From positions 1 through 12,127 of the forward strand of contig JALNVT010000059.1 of assembly GCA_023231265.1 (NCBI GenBank): a DNA stretch of 12,127 nt. The letters run 5' to 3'. Position 1 is the first letter of the stretch. Each line of letters begins with the position of its first letter. The notes below the pieces were generated by a model that did not search any database, was not told the origin of the DNA, and was given only the letters and a program-made list of their open reading frames with translations. The stretch is from Sphaerochaetaceae bacterium (GTDB taxonomy: Bacteria; Spirochaetota; Spirochaetia; Sphaerochaetales; Sphaerochaetaceae). A program made the translations under genes and the position numbers. Of the stretch, positions 6,932 through 12,127 are shown piece after piece.

Positions 6932-6969
6932 ATTGATGAGAAGATGGGTCTAGCTATCATCTCATCAAT
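6932..6969. terminator. Hairpin terminator between esterase and importer operon
   Basis: ATTGATGAGA (6932-6941) pairs with TCTCATCAAT (6960-6969), with a few more pairs inside after one mismatch. On the minus strand it is followed by TTTATTCCTTTTT, making it a fair terminator for the importer operon. The plus side lacks a T run, so it is weaker for the esterase. Confidence 0.6.
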
Positions 6970-6975
6970 CATATT

Positions 6976-7779
6976 CTATCTCTTTATCTGTTTTGTTGAG
7001 CTGTGCTTCCCGATTGGAATGACCATTGGATCCTGGGTGAGAGGATCTGGGATTATGAGACAGTTGAGTTCATATACTTCCTTCATCAAATCTTTGGTTA
7101 TAATTTTTTTGGGATCTCCGTGATCTACAAGCTTTCCTTCTTTTAGTGCAAAGATATAATCCCCGTAGCGAGAGGACAGGTTGATGTCATGAAGAACCAT
7201 AACAACTGTTGTTCCCTTTGTGCGATTCAATTCAAATAATAAATCCAATATTTCAATTTGATACTGTATATCCAGATAAGTGGTAGGTTCATCAAGCAAC
7301 AAGATATCTGTTTCCTGTGCAAGAGCTAGAGCTATCCAAACTCTCTGTCGCTGTCCTCCACTGAGCTCATCGATATGTCTGTCTGCAAGTTCTGTTATCC
7401 CAACAAGAGAGAGGGCACTGTTTACAGCTGTATAATCCTCATCCTTCAAGTTGCTCATGAACTTTCGATAAGGGAATCGTCCTCGTGTGACCAGATCAAA
7501 CACGCTTATTCCCTCTGGGACAACTGGAGATTGAGGAAGCAGACCGAGTTTACGAGCAAACTCCTTGCTCTCATATGAATGTATATCTCTCGAATCTAAC
7601 ATTATGGAGCCACTCATTGGTCTCTGCAGTCGTGCAATGTTCTTAAGAAGTGTCGATTTTCCACATCCATTCGAACCAATGATTATATTGATCTTACCCT
7701 GCTGAATTGAAATATCAAGATCATTGATTATGACCTTCTTATCGTATCCTGTTGTGAGATTTTTTGTTTCAAGATTCAT
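6976..7779 (-). CDS. Siderophore ABC importer ATPase (FecE/FepC-like)
   Basis: Cytoplasmic ATPase that powers uptake of an Fe(III)-siderophore or similar chelate through the two permeases encoded just upstream. The product is 267 residues, normal for the family. Walker A is GSNGCGKST (35-43), the Q-loop is LLPQS with Gln83, and the signature is LSGGQ (139-143). Walker B is ILLLDE (159-164), with the D-loop YLD after it, and the switch histidine is His197 in VLHD. All ATP-binding and hydrolysis residues are present. The sequence RGRFPY (99-104) after the Q-loop is typical of iron-siderophore and cobalamin importers. The start lies 2 nt beyond the stop of permease 2, and its ribosome binding site AAGGAAGG is inside the end of that gene, so the two are probably translated together. 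It is the last gene of the operon. Confidence 0.93.
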   Translation of the reverse strand: MNLETKNLTTGYDKKVIINDLDISIQQGKINIIIGSNGCGKSTLLKNIARLQRPMSGSIMLDSRDIHSYESKEFARKLGLLPQSPVVPEGISVFDLVTRGRFPYRKFMSNLKDEDYTAVNSALSLVGITELADRHIDELSGGQRQRVWIALALAQETDILLLDEPTTYLDIQYQIEILDLLFELNRTKGTTVVMVLHDINLSSRYGDYIFALKEGKLVDHGDPKKIITKDLMKEVYELNCLIIPDPLTQDPMVIPIGKHSSTKQIKR

Positions 7780-7781
7780 GA

Positions 7782-8795
7782 TTATTTCCTTCCTTTTGAT
7801 ATGGTTATCAACAATAAAATTAGATAAGGTGCACCCAAAATTCCAGTGATGACGCCTACTGGATAGTGAACACTGAAGACGTTGTTTGCTAAAAGATCAG
7901 CACTCAGCACTATGAATGAACCAATCAACCCTGCTGTCACCAAGTTGCTTCTGTTGTTGTGGAATATGCGTACGGCAATGGGACCCGATAGAAATGCAAC
8001 TGAGGCAATTGGTCCTGTAATTGCAGTGGTCAGTGCTACCAAGAGAACTCCTATAATTATGAAGAGGTTGAACACCTTGTTCAGCTGCATTCCCAAACTT
8101 TTGCTGAGTTCATCTCCTAGAATTATCAATTCGAGATTAGGGTTTAACATGAGAAGTATCAGAAATAGAGTTAAAATTGAAAATAGATACCATGGTATGT
8201 TATCCATCATGATTCCATTAAGACTTCCTGATAACCACTGAAGTGTGGATGCCACATCAAATTCCGCAGATCTTGTTAGAAGATAGTTGGTCATTGCAGT
8301 TAGCATTGCCTGAAATCCAATGCCGATTAAAATCATCTTTATATGTGAGAAATGACCGTGGACCTTTGATAGAAAGTATATGGTAAATGCTATTGCAAGA
8401 CCAATAGCAATGGCAATTACTGAAACAAATGGTCCTTGAAAACCAAGTACCAATATTGAGAACACTGCTGCTGTGCTTGTACCTGCACTGACGCCAATAA
8501 CATCTGGACTTGCCAGAGGATTCCTCAGCAGTGTTTGGAATATGTAGCCAGCCATACCCAGTGCAAAACCAGCTGCAAGGCCTGCTAGCATCCGAGGTAA
8601 GCGAAGTGTGTTAATTGTGAAAGAGCCTTTGCTCTCTATCTTGAGCAGCACTTTTATTACATACAGAGGACTGTAGTTGGTGTTTCCAATACAGAGTGCA
8701 AGAATTGCCGCAGATGCAACCAATAGAATCAATATCGCTCGTTTTATCCTATATGTGTGCAGACGTGTTTTATATGAATTGAGTTGTTTGTTCAT
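7782..8795 (-). CDS. Siderophore ABC importer permease 2 (FecCD family)
   Basis: Inner-membrane permease, 337 residues, with the nine or ten helices of the FecCD/BtuC family. The ATG at 8795 overlaps the stop of permease 1 by four bases (ATGA), with AAAGG a short distance upstream. An open frame continues another 87 codons upstream, but it is an out-of-frame reading of permease 1 and is rejected. Family marks: RLPR (65-68), then QTLLRNPLASPDVIGVSAG (87-105), and ILGDELSKSLG (225-235), the loop that touches the ATPase. GPIASVAFLSGPIAVR (261-276) and YPVGVITGILGAPYL (311-325) follow. It pairs with permease 1 to form the channel. Its N-terminus, with several Lys and Arg before the first helix, predicts a cytoplasmic start. 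Substrate specificity within iron chelates, haem or cobalamin cannot be read from it. Confidence 0.92.
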   Translation of the reverse strand: MNKQLNSYKTRLHTYRIKRAILILLVASAAILALCIGNTNYSPLYVIKVLLKIESKGSFTINTLRLPRMLAGLAAGFALGMAGYIFQTLLRNPLASPDVIGVSAGTSTAAVFSILVLGFQGPFVSVIAIAIGLAIAFTIYFLSKVHGHFSHIKMILIGIGFQAMLTAMTNYLLTRSAEFDVASTLQWLSGSLNGIMMDNIPWYLFSILTLFLILLMLNPNLELIILGDELSKSLGMQLNKVFNLFIIIGVLLVALTTAITGPIASVAFLSGPIAVRIFHNNRSNLVTAGLIGSFIVLSADLLANNVFSVHYPVGVITGILGAPYLILLLITISKGRK

Positions 8796-9784
8796 AAAGC
8801 ATTGACCTTTGTATGTCTGATTATTGTGATGAAAACAGGAGCTCCTAATATTGCAGTTACAATACCTACCTCTGTTTCTGATGGGTAACCTATAACTCGT
8901 CCTATGATATCTGATCCAAGTAGAATGATTGCTCCAATTAGGACGGAAAAAACAAGCACCACCTTCATATTGTTTCCAAGAATTGAGCGGATTATATGAG
9001 GTACCATAAGTCCGATAAAACCAATGGGTCCGGCAAGAGCAGTTGTTGCACCACATAAGAGAACACCTGCAAATGCTCCAAGTATTCTTATGAGAAGAGT
9101 GTTGGTTCCAAGCGATGTTGCAAGTTCATCTCCGAGAGCCAGATTATCTAAACTCTGAGAGATCAAGATGGAAAGAATGAAACCTATGATGAAGAAAGGA
9201 AGCAGTAGCTTTATACTCTCCATACTTGCCCCTCCAATGCTTCCAACTTGCCAGAATCGAAACGAATTCATGATTTGATTGTTGGGAAGCATGATTGTTG
9301 ATACAAACGAGCCCAGAGCAATGCTTATGGCGGAGCCTGATAAAGCCAGTTTCAATGGTGTGGCCCCCTGTTTTCCCATCGATGCTATGGCATAGACAAA
9401 AAATGCAGTGAGCCAAGCTCCAACAATAGAGAGCCATATGTACTGATTGGCTGAAGTTATGTTGAAGAAGGCAAGACCTATCACAACAAAGAGAGATGCA
9501 CCTGTGTTCACTCCCAAAATACTGGGATCCGCAATTGGATTTCGAGTGATTGACTGCATCAGAGCACCGGAAGTAGCAAGGGAAGCTCCTGCCAAAATAC
9601 CGAATATGGTACGTGGAATTCGCTTTGTAATTATGGCAGAGGTTATCGAATCCAAATCATTGTGATTCATATAGGCAATTACCTTTGAAAAAGGAATGAT
9701 TTTGACTCCGACAACCAAAGAGAGCATCGCAATGATGCTCAATATAGTTATGCAGATTATGGTAAATATTGTTATTTTCTTCAT
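8792..9784 (-). CDS. Siderophore ABC importer permease 1 (FecCD family)
   Basis: Inner-membrane permease, 330 residues, partner of permease 2. Family marks in order: KRIPR (54-58), the region MQSITRNPIADPSILGVNTG (76-95), and LGDELATSLG (217-226) as the ATPase-coupling loop. GPIGFIGLMVPHIIR (252-266) and GYPSETEVGIVTAILGAPVF (299-318) follow. Many helices are visible, starting at residues 4-27. The start lies 3 nt after the stop of the binding-protein gene. No clear ribosome binding site is seen before its ATG, so translation probably depends on ribosomes finishing the gene upstream. It overlaps the next permease by four bases. GPIGFIGLMVPHI is a version common in siderophore importers such as FepD; the actual ligand is unknown. 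Confidence 0.92.
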   Translation of the reverse strand: MKKITIFTIICITILSIIAMLSLVVGVKIIPFSKVIAYMNHNDLDSITSAIITKRIPRTIFGILAGASLATSGALMQSITRNPIADPSILGVNTGASLFVVIGLAFFNITSANQYIWLSIVGAWLTAFFVYAIASMGKQGATPLKLALSGSAISIALGSFVSTIMLPNNQIMNSFRFWQVGSIGGASMESIKLLLPFFIIGFILSILISQSLDNLALGDELATSLGTNTLLIRILGAFAGVLLCGATTALAGPIGFIGLMVPHIIRSILGNNMKVVLVFSVLIGAIILLGSDIIGRVIGYPSETEVGIVTAILGAPVFITIIRHTKVNAL

Positions 9785-9787
9785 AAT

Positions 9788-10813
9788 TTAGTTAAATACT
9801 GAATCAATCTTTGCTAGGAAGTCATCAACTGTAGCAGGAATTGAAAGGATTGTTGGATTAATTGCAGCGGTCAATTCTGTTCCATTTTCCAAAGCAACCA
9901 CATGATGGTTTTTAACAGCAGGTACCTGTGAGAAAAGAGGGTCTGCTTCTAAAGCAGCAATTGACTTGTCATCACCATAAATTATCATGATATCAAGATC
10001 ATCAAGCTCTTCAATGTTATCTGCACTCAAAATTGTTGAGAATGTACTTTCGTTGATGAAATATTTTTCTAGTTCTTTTGGGTAGGAGAAGCCTAAATCC
10101 AATAGATATGCACCACGAGGATCATTTGGCCCATATGTGTAATATGTACTTAAATCTGCTGGGTTTATCCATAAAAGAACTGCTTTCTTTCCTTCAAGTT
10201 CAGGATAAAGAGCATTAGCTTCTGAAATATCTGCCTCACTCTCACTGATAAGCTTCTCACCCTTTTCCTGCATTCCCATTATATCGGCAATCTGTCTGAC
10301 ATTGTCTCTCCAACGTGAGTTCCAGGCAATGGTGAGATAGGGGATTGTTGGAGCAATTTGAGAGAGAAGTTTGTATTCATCTTCAGTCATTCCTGAATAT
10401 GTTGCAACAATTGCATCTGGATTGGCATCTGCAACTGATTCAAAATCTGTTCCATCTACATCATCAAATACCACAGGATCATCTTCACCGTTTGCAACAT
10501 AAGCTCTGTATGTCCAAGGAAGCAACCCATGCTCATCAACTGCACCCCAATTTGCCATGGCAGTTCCAACAGGTGTTATGCCAAGTGCTAAAAATACATC
10601 CTCATTTGACCAACCCAATGTAACAATGCGCTGTGGTTGTTCATCCAATGTTGTCGATCCCCATGCATGCTGTACTGTCTTTGGGAATTGATTTGATGTC
10701 TCTGCAGAAGAAGATGTGCTCTTCAATTGTGATGAGCTCTGTTCTTTTGAACCTTGAGCAAAAAGACCTAAGCTCACTAGTGATACGGCAATTGCTACCA
10801 TTAATTTTTTCAT
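9788..10813 (-). CDS. Iron-siderophore ABC importer substrate-binding protein
   Basis: Periplasmic binding protein that captures the chelate and hands it to the two permeases. It is 341 residues. An N-terminal signal peptide has Lys2-Lys3, a hydrophobic stretch, and a likely cleavage after LFA (17-19), leaving QGSKEQ. There is no cysteine near this point, so it is not a lipoprotein; this ending is typical of spirochaetal binding proteins. A Ser-rich linker runs to about residue 40. The Peripla_BP_2-type fold starts with PQRIVTLGWSNEDVFLALGI (60-79) and TPVGT (80-84), followed by DFESVADANPDAIV (123-136). The second lobe carries DPRGAYLLDLGF (231-242) and NIEELDDLDIMIIYG (266-280). The opening resembles FepB-like ferric-siderophore proteins. 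GAGG lies 5 nt before the ATG. It is the first gene of the importer operon. Confidence 0.92.
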   Translation of the reverse strand: MKKLMVAIAVSLVSLGLFAQGSKEQSSSQLKSTSSSAETSNQFPKTVQHAWGSTTLDEQPQRIVTLGWSNEDVFLALGITPVGTAMANWGAVDEHGLLPWTYRAYVANGEDDPVVFDDVDGTDFESVADANPDAIVATYSGMTEDEYKLLSQIAPTIPYLTIAWNSRWRDNVRQIADIMGMQEKGEKLISESEADISEANALYPELEGKKAVLLWINPADLSTYYTYGPNDPRGAYLLDLGFSYPKELEKYFINESTFSTILSADNIEELDDLDIMIIYGDDKSIAALEADPLFSQVPAVKNHHVVALENGTELTAAINPTILSIPATVDDFLAKIDSVFN

Positions 10814-10818
10814 AATAA

Positions 10819-10872
10819 CCTCATTTATTTGAATTTCCGAGTTAGTTTAAGTTAACAGTTATTTTTATTCAA
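10819..10872 (-). promoter_or_regulatory. Importer operon promoter overlapped by a 16-bp palindrome
   Basis: On the minus strand: -35 TTGAAT (10867-10872), spacer 17, -10 TAAACT (10844-10849). The predicted start near 10837 gives a leader of about 24 nt, with GAGG at 10819-10822. The palindrome GTTA-N2-TTAA-N2-TAAC occupies 10841-10856 and covers the -10 box, as a repressor operator would. It does not match the classic GATAATGATAATCATTATC Fur box well. Iron control is therefore inferred from the operon's job, not from this sequence. Confidence 0.5.
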
Positions 10873-11162
10873 TGGGGTTTATGAAAAAAAGTTCAAAATC
10901 CTATATGGTAGGTATATATATACTATATTTGAAGTAAAAAGTTGTAAATTTTGTATGTTAAAATTTTTCTCGATAAAGAGATATAAAAAACAAAATTATA
11001 TAAGTATTGATAAAGTAACTGTTTTTGTTTCTCATTTTGATTCAGAGTTACAACAGAAAACTACTTTTATTTTCTTTGATATCGTTATAAAAGTTAGTAT
11101 CTAGTAATAAACTATTGAGCTATATTCTCTTGAATTATCACTAACAGAATCATGATGTATAT

Positions 11163-11201
11163 AAAAAAAGAATGTCCAAGAATTGAAATCTTTGGACATT
11201 C
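11163..11201 (-). terminator. Rho-independent terminator after the unknown gene
   Basis: Read on the minus strand, GAATGTCCAA (11192-11201) pairs perfectly with TTGGACATTC (11170-11179) and is followed by seven T residues. It insulates the importer operon from the upstream gene. Confidence 0.85.
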
Positions 11202-11299
11202 TCTCATTGCAATAAATAGATAGATGTAAAAAATAATGCATGGTCAAACTGTGAAAATTTTAGATATATGGTATCATGATTTGTTTATAGTTGACTCTA

Positions 11300-11971
11300 T
11301 TAAATATTGGATAGAATCTTACTTTCTAATTCTTTGTTCACTGCAGAGTCTTCTCTGTATGATTGAGCCATGTAGATGCAATCTTTCTTCAATTCCATAT
11401 TTCCGTTTACTCTGTAATAATAGGTGAGTAAGGAATAGAAGAGGCTGTAAGTATCATTTCGAGTCAGTGTTGCATGTGTTCTCAATACTATTTCTTTGAA
11501 ATTGGGCTCATCAAAACTCATTGCCATGAGAGTTGTCTGAGTGTAGAAAGAGCCATCAAAGGCACTCTGCTGTAAATACGATCTCAGCTCCTCAATCTTC
11601 TTCAGATTTCCAGTCCTCATTGCATTCCAGCTCAGAAGTACATACCTAGCTTGAATTGGCAGAGGAAGACCATGCTTCATCTCATCAGGATCTTTGTTCA
11701 GTAACTTTGCATCATTCTCACTCAGTTGAGCAAATGTATATGGTTCAAAAGGTGGAAGTTCCTCTTTAAGAATCTTATCAACAAGATAATCTCTTTTTGC
11801 AACCATTGCATTGATTAGACTGTAGTTTGTAGCAAGAATGAGTCCAACCTCAATATTGGTTATGGCATAGTCTTTATTCAATTCGTATTCAGGTGAGTCC
11901 TCAAAAGATATATATGTCTTTGAATATTCTTCTAGTATTTGATAGATATGGAAGTAGTTTCTCTCTTTCAT
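11300..11971 (-). CDS. Unrecognised 223-residue cytosolic protein, probably all-helical
   Basis: I do not recognise a family. The ATG at 11971 has AAGGA 6 nt upstream, so the start is well supported. There is no signal peptide and no transmembrane segment. The sequence reads as a run of amphipathic helices with many Leu, Glu, Lys and Tyr, which could form TPR-like or other helical repeats. Stretches that may be conserved are LPPFEPYTFAQLSEND (72-87), HGLPLPIQARYVLLSWNAMR (99-118) and YSLFYSLLTYYYRVNG (174-189). There is one Cys and no obvious metal-binding, nucleotide-binding or DNA-binding motif. Base composition and start signals look like the neighbours. It is transcribed alone and ends with its own terminator about 100 nt after the stop codon. 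Its helical form would fit a scaffold or regulatory partner, but no function is claimed. Confidence 0.75.
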   Translation of the reverse strand: MKERNYFHIYQILEEYSKTYISFEDSPEYELNKDYAITNIEVGLILATNYSLINAMVAKRDYLVDKILKEELPPFEPYTFAQLSENDAKLLNKDPDEMKHGLPLPIQARYVLLSWNAMRTGNLKKIEELRSYLQQSAFDGSFYTQTTLMAMSFDEPNFKEIVLRTHATLTRNDTYSLFYSLLTYYYRVNGNMELKKDCIYMAQSYREDSAVNKELESKILSNI

Positions 11972-12127
11972 TGTTTTTCCTTATATAAAGAATTGTTTGT
12001 TCTGTTTTTTTGTTATCAGCTTCTGAGTGCTCAATTGAAATTGTCATTCAATCAGAGTTAACACCAAGGTGAATATATATTTTGATACATCCCAAGTATT
12101 ATCATAATTAAATATATTTATCCATTG
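11972..12127. other. AT-rich right edge upstream of the unknown gene
   Basis: No gene is visible. It should hold the unknown gene's promoter, but no hexamer pair is convincing. A dyad CAATT-N2-AATTG lies at 12032-12043, about 60 bp before the start codon, and may be a regulator site. Confidence 0.35.

Larger units (their letters stand above)
10814..11299. other. Gene-free stretch between importer operon and unknown gene
   Basis: Four hundred and eighty-six very AT-rich bases. They contain the importer promoter (10844-10872), the palindrome GTATATATATAC (10912-10923), and a terminator at 11163-11201. A 49-codon plus-strand open frame at 10955-11104 has no ribosome binding site and is not called. 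About 98 nt between the terminator and the stop codon at 11300 would be the 3' end of the unknown gene's message. Confidence 0.5.

Noticed and set aside
7882..8241. 119-codon plus-strand frame opposite permease 2
   Set aside because: It is antisense to a clear FecCD gene and has no recognisable domain.
8796..9056. An 87-codon N-terminal extension of permease 2
   Set aside because: It reads permease 1 out of frame, is rich in Cys, Trp, His and Asn without membrane character, and the ATG at 8795 with a four-base overlap fits the family's start.
9144..9437. 97-codon minus-strand frame inside permease 1
   Set aside because: It is an alternative frame of permease 1, with Cys- and His-rich composition typical of shadow frames.
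10955..11104. 49-codon plus-strand frame in the gene-free stretch
   Set aside because: No ribosome binding site, no recognised motif, and strongly AT-driven composition. It could be checked by conservation but cannot be supported here.
11236..11427. 63-codon plus-strand frame overlapping the end of the unknown gene
   Set aside because: It is antisense to a better supported gene and has no start signals.

Overview
The window is AT-rich bacterial DNA with ordinary Shine-Dalgarno signals (AGAGG, GGAGG, AAGGAG). The ferric-siderophore binding protein has a signal peptide ending in LFA|QGSKE with no lipobox cysteine, a style common in spirochaetes. Together with a BspA-like leucine-rich-repeat lipoprotein, this suggests a host-associated spirochaete (Treponema or Sphaerochaeta relative). 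That assignment is an inference from style and gene content. No rRNA, tRNA, CRISPR array, insertion sequence or phage gene is visible.

Left part (1-3811): a class I SAM-dependent methyltransferase (+) whose last 24 or so codons have been moved out of frame. It is convergent with an NfsA/FRP-like flavin nitroreductase (-), and the two share a bidirectional hairpin terminator. A 254-bp divergent control region rich in palindromes separates the nitroreductase from a secreted alpha/beta-hydrolase lipoprotein (+), which ends in a strong terminator. A small BspA-like leucine-rich-repeat lipoprotein (+) follows. It is split by a single-base frameshift at a run of T.

Middle part (3812-6975): a membrane-anchored c-di-GMP phosphodiesterase (-) with about seven transmembrane segments, a degenerate GGDEF domain and an intact EAL domain. 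A 311-bp gene-poor divergent region follows, holding a good promoter and a possible 22-codon hydrophobic ORF. Then comes an HSL-family (hydrolase-3) cytosolic esterase (+).

Right part (6976-12127): a complete siderophore-type ABC importer operon on the minus strand, in the order binding protein, permease 1, permease 2, ATPase. The genes are almost gapless (3 nt, a 4-nt overlap, then 2 nt). It is driven by a promoter whose -10 box lies inside a 16-bp palindrome, a likely operator. Upstream, across 486 bp without a confident gene, lies a 223-residue protein I do not recognise (-), with its own terminator.

How the genes may work together: only the importer is an obvious multi-gene system, delivering an Fe(III)-siderophore or similar chelate from the periplasm to the cytoplasm. 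No TonB-dependent outer-membrane receptor is present here. The other genes look like single-gene units with their own promoters and terminators. I see no convincing new defence, mobile or biosynthetic system. The points most worth checking are the two one-base frameshifts, the palindromic control sites, and the unrecognised 223-residue protein.
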